Under the pieces are notes generated by a model. It searched no databases. It had not been told where the DNA came from and saw only the letters and a program-made list of their open reading frames with translations. Shown piece after piece: positions 9,140 to 18,906 of a stretch of 64,000 bases of DNA. Position 1 is the stretch's first letter, and every line of letters begins with the position of its first letter. The DNA is from Candidatus Brocadiaceae bacterium S225. Lineage in GTDB: Bacteria > Planctomycetota > Brocadiia > Brocadiales > Scalinduaceae. The DNA lies in contig SMSL01000019.1 of NCBI GenBank assembly GCA_007859995.1, forward strand, positions 1-64,000. Direction: 5' to 3'. The position numbers and the translations under genes are program-made.

Positions 9140-10552
9140 TCAATCCAGAACATATTTATCACCACGAGAGGGCCGTTCGGTATTGAAGCCAAGTTTCTGT
9201 TCTACAGCTTCCGCAAACTCCTTTGACGCTTCCTCTTCTCCATGTGTAATAAATACCTTACGTGGTGGATTGTTCCTAAACGCAGATATCCATTGTAATA
9301 ATCCATCTTTATCTGCGTGAGCGGAAAACCCATCGACTTTTATCACTTTGGCCTTTACCGGAAAATGTTTTCCATGTATACGCACCGTTTTTGCACCATC
9401 CACAATTTGCCGACCGAGTGTTCCTATCGCCTGATAACCAATAAAAAGAATTGTACACTCAGGCCTGAAGATGTTGTTTATAAGATGGTGTCTTACACGT
9501 CCGCCGTTACACATTCCGGATCCGGCAATAATAACTACTGAACCTCTAATATAGTTTATTGCTTTTGACTCATCTACCGTCCTACACAATTGTAATCCTG
9601 GAAGGTCACATGGATGTTCGCCACTACGAAGTAATTCAGCCGCCTCTTCATCAAACAAATCCGTATGATGACGAAAAACATCAGTAACTCTGATTGCCAT
9701 AGGGCTATCAAGAAAAACCATAATGTGTGGGATACGGTCCTGACGTAGAAGTTCGTTTAAGCGGTAAAGTACTTCCTGTGATCGTTCTATTGCAAAGCTT
9801 GGGATAATAACGTTTCCACCATTATCATTAGTATTGTTGATAATATCGCTTAAGATTTCGTGAATATCTGCTGCAGAAGAGGGAGTTCCCTTGTTGCCAT
9901 AAGTCGATTCCATAACAACATAATCGGCCTGATGAAATACCGTAGGGTCTTGAAGTATTGGGGTATTTTTTTTACCTATATCACCGGAAAATATGAGAGT
10001 TCTTTCCTCTCCATTGCTTTTAACTAATAGCTTAATAGATGCAGAGCCGAGTATATGGCCTGCATCATAAAACACTGCTTCGATACCGTTTCCCAGATCA
10101 AGTTTCTGTTCATACGCAATCGAATAAAAAAATGGAAATGAGGCTTCGGCGTCTTCCTTCGTATATAAAGGAATTTCCGGATAATCCCCTTTTCTATTCT
10201 CACGATTATGCCGTTTTTGCTTATATGCAGCGTCTTCTTCTTGTATTTTAGCCGAATCAAGAAGCACAATCTTCGCAATTTCAGTTGTAGCAGGTGTACA
10301 ATAGATTCTGCCGCTGAAACCTTCCTTAACTAATTTTGGTATCAGGCCACAATGGTCCAGATGGGCATGAGTTAATAATACGATGTCTAACTTGTCAGGT
10401 GATATATGAAACGGTTCCCAGTTCAAATTTTTTAAACCGCGCTCCTGGTATAATCCGCAATCAATAAGCAAGCGGATGCCATTAACTTCAACAAGGTACT
10501 TCGAGCCGGTCACGTTACGAGCAGCCCCTAAAAAAGTTATACAAATTTCCAT
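9140..10552 (-). CDS. Beta-CASP metallo-beta-lactamase RNase family protein
   Basis: 470 residues, the usual length for stand-alone MBL/beta-CASP nucleases. The MBL zinc motif HAHLDHCG is at about 61-68, followed by DAGHILGSA and FSGDIG. The beta-CASP part shows VVMESTYGN, IIPSFAIERSQEVL and GSGMCNGGRVRHHL, and the C-terminus has GFSAHADKDGLLQW and FITHGEEEA. Relatives are zinc-dependent RNA endo- or exonucleases of the CPSF/RNase J superfamily. Cytoplasmic. An 11-bp perfect hairpin lies about 100 bases upstream, between this gene and fmdB-like. Confidence 0.9.
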   Translation of the reverse strand: MEICITFLGAARNVTGSKYLVEVNGIRLLIDCGLYQERGLKNLNWEPFHISPDKLDIVLLTHAHLDHCGLIPKLVKEGFSGRIYCTPATTEIAKIVLLDSAKIQEEDAAYKQKRHNRENRKGDYPEIPLYTKEDAEASFPFFYSIAYEQKLDLGNGIEAVFYDAGHILGSASIKLLVKSNGEERTLIFSGDIGKKNTPILQDPTVFHQADYVVMESTYGNKGTPSSAADIHEILSDIINNTNDNGGNVIIPSFAIERSQEVLYRLNELLRQDRIPHIMVFLDSPMAIRVTDVFRHHTDLFDEEAAELLRSGEHPCDLPGLQLCRTVDESKAINYIRGSVVIIAGSGMCNGGRVRHHLINNIFRPECTILFIGYQAIGTLGRQIVDGAKTVRIHGKHFPVKAKVIKVDGFSAHADKDGLLQWISAFRNNPPRKVFITHGEEEASKEFAEAVEQKLGFNTERPSRGDKYVLD

Positions 10553-10650
10553 AATTCTGTATTTATGTCTAGAGATTCAATTTTTCGGTTGTTCAGTAGA
10601 ATTGGTTTATAAATTTAAATACGTTGAAAACGTATGGCACCAGCATCTTC

Positions 10651-10677
10651 CTGTTCGACAGTAGAACTGTCGAACAG
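10651..10677. other. Perfect 11-bp hairpin between two genes
   Basis: CTGTTCGACAG-TAGAA-CTGTCGAACAG, a perfect stem with a 5-base loop, lies between the FmdB-like gene and the beta-CASP gene, both on the minus strand. There is no run of T on that strand after the stem, so it is a poor intrinsic terminator. An operator or RNA processing site is possible. Confidence 0.5.
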
Positions 10678-10739
10678 AAAATACGTCCATTATTTTTTCT
10701 TTTCTACTGTCGTTTTTTGGAGGTCAAGGTCAACATGTG

Positions 10740-10961
10740 CTACTTCATCCCACAACAACCTGTGCCGCTGCAGGAACCTGTGGATGATGGAGGCATGCCT
10801 CCTCCCCCTGCCGAATCAGATATTGAACCACTTGCGAATACTGAGAACTGTTTTTCTAACGATTTACCACCACATTCAGGGCAAACTACTTTTTCATTAT
10901 TCCTCTGAAGTATCTCTGAAATTTTTTCACACTTTTTACATTTATATTCATATAACGGCAT
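10740..10961 (-). CDS. FmdB-family zinc ribbon protein
   Basis: 73 residues starting MPLYEYKCKKCEKISEI, the standard FmdB/CxxC-CxxC regulatory zinc ribbon. Paired cysteines are at about 8/11 and 27/30 (CKKC, CPEC). The C-terminus is a Gly/Ser/Cys-rich tail ending CSGTGCCGMK, common in this family. The founding member was linked to formamidase regulation, but most homologues have no known role. Single gene with its own spacing to neighbours. Confidence 0.85.
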   Translation of the reverse strand: MPLYEYKCKKCEKISEILQRNNEKVVCPECGGKSLEKQFSVFASGSISDSAGGGGMPPSSTGSCSGTGCCGMK

Positions 10962-11110
10962 TTTTTTCTCTCCTATAAAAAAGGTAAAGTAACTAACTGT
11001 TAAAATAATGTCAAGGTGTTATAGATATGATTGAAGTTACATCATGTCATTTATAATATGTGAATTAACATTATAGCTGTTAATGCATATATTTTTTTTC
11101 AAGCGAATGT

Positions 11111-12970
11111 TTACGTGAGTGTTTTTTGTTGTGCTTCTTTTTCAAATTCAATTTTGTCCCGATCATACTTTTCAGTTGCATCTTCAAGATCATTGTAGAG
11201 AGCGTTAATATGCTTTTGTGTCTGTTTACTTGATTTAGACAGTCTTGATATTGCGGCTCCATCCTGGTCGTGTGACGCTTTAATCATGGACTCCATGTCT
11301 ATTTGAAGTTGCTGTTCCGCTTTTTCGATATCCTCTTCTATTTCTTTGATTTTTTTTTCAATGGGGGCCAATACCTTTGAGCGCCTGGCATTAAACTCAG
11401 CACGGATTTTTCTTTGTTCTTTCTTGCTCAGACCCTTTGTGTCTTCCTGATTAGATGATTTTTTCTTTGGGCTGATACTGTCCTGGTCGCCCCATCCGAT
11501 TTGATCAAGGAATTGAGAATATGTGCCGTGAAAGAAGAATATTCTGTCATGGTGGAATACTATCAGTTTATTTGCAACCCTGTGGAGGATGTGTTCGTTG
11601 TGGGTGACCATGAGCACTGCACCACTAAAGTTGTCAATAGCGTCCATCATGGCTTCACACGACTGCATATCAAGATGATGAGTTGGTTCGTCAAGCAAGA
11701 GAATATTAGTTGGCATAACAAGCAGTTTCCCAAGTAGTGTTCTGCACTTTTCACCTCCTGACAGAACTTTTATCCTTTTCAGAGCACTATCTCCTGAGAA
11801 CATCATCGCACCACAGATACTTCTTACTCTTCCTCTCTCAATACCTGAGACAGTTGAGGCAATCTCTTCCTCAACTGTCAGTTGATCATTCAGTGTCGCA
11901 GTGTTTGCCTGTTCATAGTAACCAATCTTAGTCTGTGGATGGTTTCTAACCTTTCCTTCGTTGGGAGGCAATATGCCGGCCAGTAATTTCAACAATGTTG
12001 TCTTGCCTTTACCATTCTTCCCGATTATGCATATCTTATCATTACTCTCGATATTAAAGTTAAGATGGTCTATGAGAGGTGAATCGTTGCCATTATAGGA
12101 AAAAGTCAGGTCCTGCGCTTCCATTATGGACTTAGCAGGGAATGGTGCAGAATTAAAAGAAAATGAGAGTGTGGATATTTTTTCAAGTTTATTCAGCACT
12201 TCCTGTTTCTCAAGGGATTTGACGCGTGACTGTACCAGACTGGCATGGCTTGCCTTTGCCCTGAAACTGTTTATGAAATTTTCTGCCTGCTTACGTTTTT
12301 TGTCTTCATTAAGACGCTGTTTTTCGTGAATTTCCTCTGATTTTAATATCCTGTCATAATACTCTTGTGTGGTCCCTTTGATCTTTACAATTTTGTGTCG
12401 ATGAATACCTAACGTATGTGTCGCAACACTGTCCGTGAATCCCCTGTCATGGCTAATGATGACAATCTCATTTTTCCAGTTATTCAGGAAACCGGTCAAC
12501 CAGCGTATGGAAACGATATCCAGGAAATTAGTTGGTTCGTCAAGTAAAAGGAGATTCGGGTCTGAGACTAATACCTTTGCAAGATTCAACCTGATTTGAT
12601 AACCACCGGAAAATTCAGATGGATTACGGTCAAAATCATTTTCAGAAAAACCAAGGCCGGAAAGCACACTCTTCACCCTCCAGTCATCACCCTTTTGATC
12701 ATCGGGTAGACTGCAGCACCCTTCCTCAAGAACAGTTGGTTTTGTAAAGTGAATATGCTGACTTAAATATCCTATGCGATAGTTCTTTGGAACGGCAATG
12801 ATACCCTCATCACACTGTTCCTGCCCTGTGAGCATTCGGAATAACGTTGTCTTTCCGTGTCCATTCCTGCCAACCAGGGCAGTGCGTTCGCGGGGGTTCA
12901 GGTTAAAAGAGATGTTGTCAAAGATAACTTGTTCGAGATAGTGTTTGCTTACGTATTGAACGGAAATCAT
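11111..12970 (-). CDS. ABC-F family ATPase
   Basis: 619 residues with two ABC cassettes and no membrane segments, as in ABC-F translation factors (Uup, EttA, YheS group). Walker A motifs are GRNGHGKTT (about 34-42) and GKNGKGKTT (about 318-326); signature motifs are FSGGYQIRL and LSGGEKCRT; Walker B regions are LLLLDEPTNFLD and ILLLDEPTHHLD. A charged inter-domain linker and a C-terminal coiled coil (about 540-619, KKEQRKIRAEF onward) fit the Uup/YheS type. These proteins bind the ribosome and relieve stalled translation or provide antibiotic protection; the exact role here is unknown. First gene of a minus-strand cluster only by strand; about 26 bases separate it from the HAD gene. Confidence 0.9.
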   Translation of the reverse strand: MISVQYVSKHYLEQVIFDNISFNLNPRERTALVGRNGHGKTTLFRMLTGQEQCDEGIIAVPKNYRIGYLSQHIHFTKPTVLEEGCCSLPDDQKGDDWRVKSVLSGLGFSENDFDRNPSEFSGGYQIRLNLAKVLVSDPNLLLLDEPTNFLDIVSIRWLTGFLNNWKNEIVIISHDRGFTDSVATHTLGIHRHKIVKIKGTTQEYYDRILKSEEIHEKQRLNEDKKRKQAENFINSFRAKASHASLVQSRVKSLEKQEVLNKLEKISTLSFSFNSAPFPAKSIMEAQDLTFSYNGNDSPLIDHLNFNIESNDKICIIGKNGKGKTTLLKLLAGILPPNEGKVRNHPQTKIGYYEQANTATLNDQLTVEEEIASTVSGIERGRVRSICGAMMFSGDSALKRIKVLSGGEKCRTLLGKLLVMPTNILLLDEPTHHLDMQSCEAMMDAIDNFSGAVLMVTHNEHILHRVANKLIVFHHDRIFFFHGTYSQFLDQIGWGDQDSISPKKKSSNQEDTKGLSKKEQRKIRAEFNARRSKVLAPIEKKIKEIEEDIEKAEQQLQIDMESMIKASHDQDGAAISRLSKSSKQTQKHINALYNDLEDATEKYDRDKIEFEKEAQQKTLT

Positions 12971-12996
12971 AATTTAATATTATGTAATTAATTCGT

Positions 12997-13353
12997 TTAT
13001 TTTTTTTTGGTTCTTGAAAGTAACTTGTCAGTTATTTCACCCCAATTGTTTTTGAAATTCATAGCCTTATCATCAATGTAGGCAACTCCAATCGGTTTGT
13101 CCGGTACCCATACATCATCAAAAGGAAGTTTATAGTATTTCATATAGTCCCTTATTCTGTCGAACTGATCACCAATGAGTACATTCTTAAACTTAAATGA
13201 TGTTCTGCAGGAATGGATAACAATACGGTAACCGGCTTTTCTTAATGTATCTAATGCTTTCTGAACTCCTTCAGTCGGCTCTCCAACATCCGGAAACCGG
13301 TGTTCACAAATAACACCATCAAAATCAACAATCAAGGACGGCCTTTTTCCCAT
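12997..13353 (-). CDS. Small HAD-family hydrolase
   Basis: 118 residues. HAD motifs are visible in order: IVDFDGVI (motif I with nucleophile Asp and acid Asp), IVIHSCRTS (motif II) and AYIDDKAMNF (motif III/IV). The lack of a large cap domain suggests a macromolecular or small-phosphate substrate, but this cannot be fixed from sequence. It lies 9 bases after a universal stress protein gene and about 26 bases before the ABC-F gene, all on the minus strand, so cotranscription is likely. Confidence 0.82.
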   Translation of the reverse strand: MGKRPSLIVDFDGVICEHRFPDVGEPTEGVQKALDTLRKAGYRIVIHSCRTSFKFKNVLIGDQFDRIRDYMKYYKLPFDDVWVPDKPIGVAYIDDKAMNFKNNWGEITDKLLSRTKKK

Positions 13354-13362
13354 AATTGTTTC

Positions 13363-13827
13363 CTATATCTTTTCCTTTTTACTTTTAACACATAAGACCG
13401 GGCATGGAGCCTTTCTTATTACCTTTTCGGCAACGCTACCAATCAGCATATGTGCAATACCTGTCCTTCCATGTGTGCCAATGACTATCAAGTCGATATT
13501 CTTATCCTTTGCTGTCATTATAATTTCAAGAAATGGCACTCCAAACAAAATAATTGTCTCTACTCTGTTTTGAATTTCTTCCGGGACTTCGGCTAACAAT
13601 TTTTTCTCTAATTGCTCTCTGGTTGATTGGTCCAGCGCTATCTTCGTGACTAACGGTTCTTGTTCATAAACAGGGCCGCCATAATCAAAAACCCTGCTAT
13701 CCACCACGTGGGTCAGATATAGGGTTGCATCATCATCCTTAATCATCAGGTGTATTGCATATTTTAATGCTTCTTGAGCACTTTCTGAAAAATCAAAAGG
13801 ACATAATATTTTTTTTAATTTTATCAT
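13363..13827 (-). CDS. Universal stress protein (single UspA domain)
   Basis: 154 residues, one UspA domain. It begins MIKLKKILCPFDFSESAQEAL and ends with the ATP-binding type motif IGTHGRTGIAHMLIGSVAEKVIRKAPCPVLCVK (G-x2-G-x9-G-S pattern). Such proteins bind ATP and accumulate under stress or growth arrest. It is the first of three Usp genes within 2 kb and lies directly upstream of the HAD gene. Cytoplasmic. Confidence 0.9.
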   Translation of the reverse strand: MIKLKKILCPFDFSESAQEALKYAIHLMIKDDDATLYLTHVVDSRVFDYGGPVYEQEPLVTKIALDQSTREQLEKKLLAEVPEEIQNRVETIILFGVPFLEIIMTAKDKNIDLIVIGTHGRTGIAHMLIGSVAEKVIRKAPCPVLCVKSKKEKI

Positions 13828-13969
13828 TTGAATTCTCCTTCGTATATATTGCCTGATATACTAAATCGAATCGCATGGACTCTTCGTTCATCAATGCGGT
13901 AAGTGCACTCGCATTGTTTACCATGTGAGATTGTACTGTAAAAGGAAGTTTCTTACTCAAGCATAAATA

Positions 13970-14428
13970 CTAAGGCATGACAAATTCATGACCGGGTTGT
14001 CTGACTGTTAACACAGGACAGGGAGCCTTTCTTACAACCTTTTCGGACACGCTGCCCAGCATCATATGAGAGATACCGGTTCTTCCATGTGAGCCGATTA
14101 CTATCATATCAACCTCTTTTTCCTTTGCGGTGCTTATAATTTCTGCGAAAGGAATACCCTGGACGACAATGCCTTCTACATCCATATCATCTCTGATCGC
14201 CTCCGGTATACAATCAAGAAGTTTTACTCTTAACTGTTCAAATGTCGCTTCATCCGGTATCTGTTTTGATATTGTATCGAATTCCTCATTAAAAGTACGG
14301 ATGTCTATAATATGCAGCAGCAACAATTTTGCTTCTTCTTTCATTGCAAATGAGACGGCGTATTTCAGAGCCTCTTTTGAGCAATCTGAATGATCGATAG
14401 GACATAATATTTTCTTTATGGTTATCAT
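13970..14428 (-). CDS. Universal stress protein (single UspA domain)
   Basis: About 152 residues. The start at 14428 (MITIKKILCPIDHSD) is chosen because AAAGGAG lies about 11 bases before it; an upstream in-frame TTG would place the ribosome binding site inside the gene. The C-terminal motif IGSHGRTGISHMMLGSVSEKV marks the ATP-binding UspA subgroup. It is clearly a paralogue of the neighbouring gene at 13363-13827, probably from a local duplication. Confidence 0.9.
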   Translation of the reverse strand: MITIKKILCPIDHSDCSKEALKYAVSFAMKEEAKLLLLHIIDIRTFNEEFDTISKQIPDEATFEQLRVKLLDCIPEAIRDDMDVEGIVVQGIPFAEIISTAKEKEVDMIVIGSHGRTGISHMMLGSVSEKVVRKAPCPVLTVRQPGHEFVMP

Positions 14429-14574
14429 TTTTAACCTGGCTCCTTTCAACCCGCCCGGATGACGTAGTCGGGCAGATTCTAACTTATGGTTTGCAGCTTT
14501 CAGGCTGTGGTTACTTTAATAATGAGCAACTTTGAAATCCCTATACAATTAATTAGCCGGCAAAACAGGCTGAT

Positions 14575-15414
14575 TTATCTGCATAGTAGCACCGCGCAAC
14601 TTACTTTTCTCATAATCTGTACAGTCGTACTTCCAAGGATTAATTCTCTTATTTTAGAGTGACCGTAGGCACCCATTGCCAGCAAGTCGTAAGAACCTTC
14701 ATTGCAGAAAGCCAGAATCGCACTCACGGTCCCGCCACTCTTAAGAACCTTGTCATACGTAATGTTGAAATCTCTCAGATTTTCATCCGCTTGAGAAAGG
14801 ATATCTTCACCGGCCTTAGTATCATCAGATACGGTAACAACAGTTAGAGGAAGTTTCATTTCTTGCGCAATCTCCGCACCTGCTTTTAACGCCTTGGTCG
14901 AGAAAGAACTGGCATCATACGCAACCAGTATTTTTGTAATCTTCTTATATTTTTCAGGGGTTATCAATACGGGCTTATGTGTTTGCCTTACAACAGACTC
15001 CACGTTTGAGCCTAGAAGAGCGTTAAGCCAGAACGCATGTTCACCCGATTTCCCCATTGCTATCATATCGCATCTTTTTGCAGATTCTACTATCTCTTTA
15101 CTCACTATCCCTTCCTTAATTGTGCGTGCACACGGAATCTTGGCAGTGTTGCATTTCCCCTCTAATTCATCCAGGGCCGCTTCGGCAGTGTCCTCCATAA
15201 ACTTTCTTAAATTCTGTTGGAAATCACCGTAAGGTACCATACCACCAATGCTTGTTCCCAAATCTCTCATAAATGGCCCGGCTAATTTTTTTATATCAAT
15301 TATTGAGAGCCCTTCTATTTCTGAGTTGAATAACCTTGATAGATCAATCGCATAATCAACTGCGACCAGGCTTGAGTCTGAAGAATCAATCGGTACAAGT
15401 ATTGTTTTAAACAT
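14575..15414 (-). CDS. Tandem universal stress protein (two UspA domains)
   Basis: About 279 residues from MFKTILVPIDSSD, the start favoured by GGAG six bases upstream. Two Usp domains lie in tandem: residues about 1-140 (ends AMGKSGEHAFWLNALLGSNV) and about 148-279 (starts ITKILVAYDAS, ends MGAYGHSKIRELILGSTTV). Only the second keeps a near-canonical G-x2-G-x9-G-S-type loop, so the domains may differ in nucleotide binding. Third Usp gene of the cluster, next to an arsenite exporter, which hints at a stress island. Confidence 0.88.
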   Translation of the reverse strand: MFKTILVPIDSSDSSLVAVDYAIDLSRLFNSEIEGLSIIDIKKLAGPFMRDLGTSIGGMVPYGDFQQNLRKFMEDTAEAALDELEGKCNTAKIPCARTIKEGIVSKEIVESAKRCDMIAMGKSGEHAFWLNALLGSNVESVVRQTHKPVLITPEKYKKITKILVAYDASSFSTKALKAGAEIAQEMKLPLTVVTVSDDTKAGEDILSQADENLRDFNITYDKVLKSGGTVSAILAFCNEGSYDLLAMGAYGHSKIRELILGSTTVQIMRKVSCAVLLCR

Positions 15415-15684
15415 CTCAATCTCCATAAAAAGTTGCAAACTCTGCTAGAATCAGGGTGTACGTAATCTTATATTTTTTTATTTATAATACTACACTATAA
15501 ATTTAAAGTCTATACATAAATTAGCTCTCGAAACCTCTGAAATTCAATATTGATATACTATTCTAATATCTCCTGATTCCTGATAGATTTTATCCTAACA
15601 TGCGTAAGGGGGTGATGATAAAGACGGAAATAAACCGATTATGCCACATCTTTAAATTCTATTGGCTCTCCTGCATTGTGGTAG

Positions 15685-16767
15685 TTACTGTGTATATTCT
15701 TTAAACAGATATGGTGTTCTTTTGCAGATAAAGACAAGCGTGAGCATTAAAGGGACTTCAATCAAGACCCCAACTACTGTAGCCAGTGCGGCTCCGGAAG
15801 AGAGCCCAAACAGCATTGCTGATGTTGCAATTGCCACTTCAAAATGATTTGAAGCGCCAATCAAAGCCGAAGGGGCTGCGTCCTGATAAGATAGCTTTAA
15901 TAGCCTTGCCAGAAGGAAGTAACTTATGCTGAAAATGAAGATCGTCTGGATGAATAGTGGGATTGAGATCCATAGTATTGTTAGCGGATTATTAACAATA
16001 ATCTGACCCTTGAAAGAGAACAGAAGCACCAGTGTTGTCAAGAGCGCTATTATGCTGACAGGCGTAAGCCAATTAATGAATTTATCATTAAACCACTCCT
16101 GCCCCTTGAACCTGATAATCGTTTTTCGCGTAAAGTATCCGGTCACCAATGGCAAGGCGACGTAAACAGCTACTGAAAACAGTATAGTCTGCCATGGTAT
16201 AGGCATGGCATTTACCCCTAACAGAAAACCGCCAAGAGGTGCGTAGAGCACAAGCATAGTCAAAGAATTAATGGCGACCATTACCAGGGTAAGGCCGTCA
16301 TTGCCTCTCGCCAGATAACTCCACATCAGAACCATTGCCGTACAGGGGGCAATCCCCAGAAGGATTGTTCCCGCGATGTAACTTCTCCATAACTCGACTT
16401 CCTGACCATCCTTTAGAATCTCTGTGCCAGGGAGAAAATCTTTAAAAAGATAGCCCAGGAAAAACCAGGCGATGAGAAACATGGTAAACGGTTTGATTGC
16501 CCAATTAATAAAGAGAGTAAGCCCGACGGCTTTGGGCGTTTTTGCTACTTTTAACACCTCCGCAAAATCTATCTTCACCATGATTGGATACATCATAAAG
16601 AACAGGCATACGGCAATAGGTATGGATACGCGGTATATTGAAAGAGAATCCAGCTTAAAGGCAATATCCGGCATTGCTTCTCCCAGTCCGATTCCCGCGC
16701 CTATACATAGCATAACCCAGAGTGTCAGGTATTTTTCAAAAAAAGATAATCTTTTAACCTCAGTCAT
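15685..16767 (-). CDS. ACR3-family arsenite efflux transporter
   Basis: About 360 residues and ten hydrophobic segments, as expected for ACR3 (BART superfamily). Family markers: [43 protein letters not shown] (with the conserved cysteine needed for arsenite transport) and [16 protein letters not shown]. It exports arsenite across the inner membrane using the proton-motive force. The ATG at 16767 is preferred over an upstream TTG. No arsR or arsC is adjacent, so regulation is unclear. Confidence 0.9.
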   Translation of the reverse strand: MTEVKRLSFFEKYLTLWVMLCIGAGIGLGEAMPDIAFKLDSLSIYRVSIPIAVCLFFMMYPIMVKIDFAEVLKVAKTPKAVGLTLFINWAIKPFTMFLIAWFFLGYLFKDFLPGTEILKDGQEVELWRSYIAGTILLGIAPCTAMVLMWSYLARGNDGLTLVMVAINSLTMLVLYAPLGGFLLGVNAMPIPWQTILFSVAVYVALPLVTGYFTRKTIIRFKGQEWFNDKFINWLTPVSIIALLTTLVLLFSFKGQIIVNNPLTILWISIPLFIQTIFIFSISYFLLARLLKLSYQDAAPSALIGASNHFEVAIATSAMLFGLSSGAALATVVGVLIEVPLMLTLVFICKRTPYLFKEYTQ

Positions 16768-16893
16768 TTTATATTCCAATTGTCATTGAATTAAGACGTA
16801 AAAAATATCTGATATTCAAAAGACATCAATTTTTAGATATTGAAGATTAATGACAAATGTCTTTTGTTACTCTTTTCTTAATCACCGGAACTA

Positions 16894-17655
16894 CTATGCA
16901 TTCCATCCCCATGACTCCAGCCCGGTAAGGAACGCATTGTCTGTCAGATCATATCTGAGCGGGGTTATTGAGATGTAGCCGTCTTTAAGTGCATGCATAT
17001 CAGTACCAATTACATCTTCCTTTGGCCAGCCGGTGCCGGCCAACCAGTAATATGCAATGCCGCGTGGATCAGTCCGTTTCTCATAGTGTTCTTCAAAATC
17101 ACCGGAGAATTGTTTCGTTATCTTTATTCCCTTAATCTTGTCCTTTGCTATATTAGGTATGTTTACATTGAGCAGCGTACCTCTCGGCAATTTCTTCTTC
17201 ATGATAAGAGAAATAATATTTTTTGCTGTCTCAGCTGCACCACTGACATCAGGTGCTGATTCTGACATCTCCAGAGAGATCGCGATAGAAGGAATACCTA
17301 AAAGCGCACCTTCGATTGCCGCAGCAACTGTTCCGGAATATAGCACGTTAATCCCGACATTAGCGCCAATATTTATACCGGAAACCAGCAACTGAGATCT
17401 CTGCTTCAATATTTCTCTAACCGCAAGCTTGACACAATCTGCCGGGGAACCGTCTATTCCATAGCCAATGAAATCGCCATTGGCATATACATTTCTCACT
17501 CTCAGGGGATGACTAAATGTAATTGAATGCCCTACACCGCTCTGCTGCACGTCCGGTGCAACTACGGTAACAGACCCTAATACTGCCATGGCCTTCTTCA
17601 GTTCCAGGATGCCTGGCGAGTATATTCCATCATCATTTGTCAGTATAATCTTCAA
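16894..17655 (-). CDS. surE: 5'/3'-nucleotidase SurE
   Basis: 253 residues, usual SurE length. It starts MKIILTNDDGIYSPGI with the metal-binding NDDG motif at residues 7-10, and continues with the family pattern VVAPDVQQSGVGHSIT, GSPADCVKLA and SGINIGANVG. SurE is a metal-dependent phosphatase of nucleoside monophosphates and short polyphosphates, linked to stationary-phase survival. Its start overlaps the stop of the cupin lipoprotein gene by 4 bases, indicating translational coupling. Confidence 0.95.
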   Translation of the reverse strand: MKIILTNDDGIYSPGILELKKAMAVLGSVTVVAPDVQQSGVGHSITFSHPLRVRNVYANGDFIGYGIDGSPADCVKLAVREILKQRSQLLVSGINIGANVGINVLYSGTVAAAIEGALLGIPSIAISLEMSESAPDVSGAAETAKNIISLIMKKKLPRGTLLNVNIPNIAKDKIKGIKITKQFSGDFEEHYEKRTDPRGIAYYWLAGTGWPKEDVIGTDMHALKDGYISITPLRYDLTDNAFLTGLESWGWNA

Positions 17656-18548
17656 TCAGACAATCCACTTTCCTCGATTATTTCTGCCTTTGTTTTCTCA
17701 AACTCCTCATCACTGATCAACCCATCAATATGTAACCTTTGCAGGGTCATTAGTTTTTCATCGAGGACAATTTTGTCGATAATCATTTTTTCTTCTGCAT
17801 TAACTTTCTTTCGTGCTTCCCTGATTTTCTCTCTTCCTTCATCAGTTAGTATCAGTATCTTCTGCTCCTCCGGAATGTAGCTATCCTCTTCGCCTTCACC
17901 GGAGTCTGGCCCTTCTTCATCCTTTTTCCGTAAACCGAACCATTTTCTCTCTTCTCCCTCTCCCTTTTCTTTTTTTAATTCCTTCACAGACTTTTTCATT
18001 AACTTGTCGTATACCGTCTTTTTCTTTCTTGTGTAATCTGCCTGGTTTTTAAATACTTTTATATCTTTGCCATCAAAAGGAGGAGAAAACATTGAAATGG
18101 TAGTACTGGTCTCACTCCCGGTATTCATATATTTATGTACAGTGTGCCTTGGGATCATCACAACCATACCTTCTTTTACAATATGACGCGCACCATTGAG
18201 CGCTAATATGCCACTCCCCTGCTTGATATATAAAATCTCATCATGAGCTTTATGAGAATGAGTCTCCATTTCTGCCCCTTGTCTAATCTGAAAAAGGTAT
18301 ACGCTGGTACTTTTGTCTTGACCCAGTGGAATAACCTTAACGTTCTCGCCTTCTGCCAGGCTTTTTTCATCAACAATATCATCAATACACTTAATTTCTG
18401 GTAAAAATATCTCTGGAAAGGAAGTGGGATTTCTTAATGACTCAACGAACTCACCTGATTTTTTCGTAGCCAGACAACCGTTAATTACAAGAGCTGAAAC
18501 AGAAATAATAAGCAATATTATGCTTTTTGATAGACTGTTTTTTTGCAT
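17652..18548 (-). CDS. Lipoprotein with cupin and SHOCT-like domains
   Basis: 298 residues. A signal peptide with lipobox VINGC (Cys about 25) predicts a lipoprotein. A cupin fold follows at about 80-150 with the metal-type motifs HSHKAHDE and PRHTVHKYMN. The middle is charged and low in complexity (KKEKGEGEERKW and DSGEGEEDS). The end, LQRLHIDGLISDEEFEKTKAEI, looks like a SHOCT oligomerisation motif. This order is unusual for a lipoprotein; a binding rather than catalytic role is a guess. The gene precedes surE with a 4-base overlap, so both are made from one transcript. Confidence 0.8.
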   Translation of the reverse strand: MQKNSLSKSIILLIISVSALVINGCLATKKSGEFVESLRNPTSFPEIFLPEIKCIDDIVDEKSLAEGENVKVIPLGQDKSTSVYLFQIRQGAEMETHSHKAHDEILYIKQGSGILALNGARHIVKEGMVVMIPRHTVHKYMNTGSETSTTISMFSPPFDGKDIKVFKNQADYTRKKKTVYDKLMKKSVKELKKEKGEGEERKWFGLRKKDEEGPDSGEGEEDSYIPEEQKILILTDEGREKIREARKKVNAEEKMIIDKIVLDEKLMTLQRLHIDGLISDEEFEKTKAEIIEESGLSD

Positions 18549-18906
18549 AATTACGATGTAAGACTCCTTTCCTTCGACCTTTACCAGATTTTAATTTGTG
18601 ATTTTAACAGCTATATATGAGAGGGTCAATATAAATAAATCATTGGACACTTGCCTTAAATTAGAAAATTTATTAGAATCCGAGCTTATAAAAATTTGTA
18701 TTGGATTTCGCCTTGTATCTGTTTTGTCGGATCAACAGTATGTTGTAAACTTGTCATTTATTAAAGCAAATAATGATTAATGATATTGTTTTCATCGTGT
18801 CATAGTTATACTGCAATCTCTTCTACCAGTCTTGAGGATGTAGCAAATAGAAATTGTACAATAGTTGATCTGACTTACCCTTTAAAAAAGAGAAGGAGTA
18901 TTTATT
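18549..18906. other. Gene-free stretch
   Basis: About 360 AT-rich bases upstream of both the minus-strand cupin gene and the plus-strand small gene at 18907. An open frame at 18598-18780 has no ribosome binding site or recognisable pattern and is not called. Divergent promoters probably lie here, but no clear consensus is visible. Confidence 0.4.

Noticed and set aside
10624..10978. Two plus-strand frames over the FmdB-like gene
   Set aside because: Both are shadows of the minus-strand zinc ribbon gene, which has a clear family match.
13363..15414. Three Usp genes as a defence or toxin system
   Set aside because: All three are ordinary UspA-domain proteins; local duplication explains them.
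18598..18780. 60-codon open frame on the plus strand
   Set aside because: Start has no ribosome binding site, and the sequence shows no recognisable pattern.
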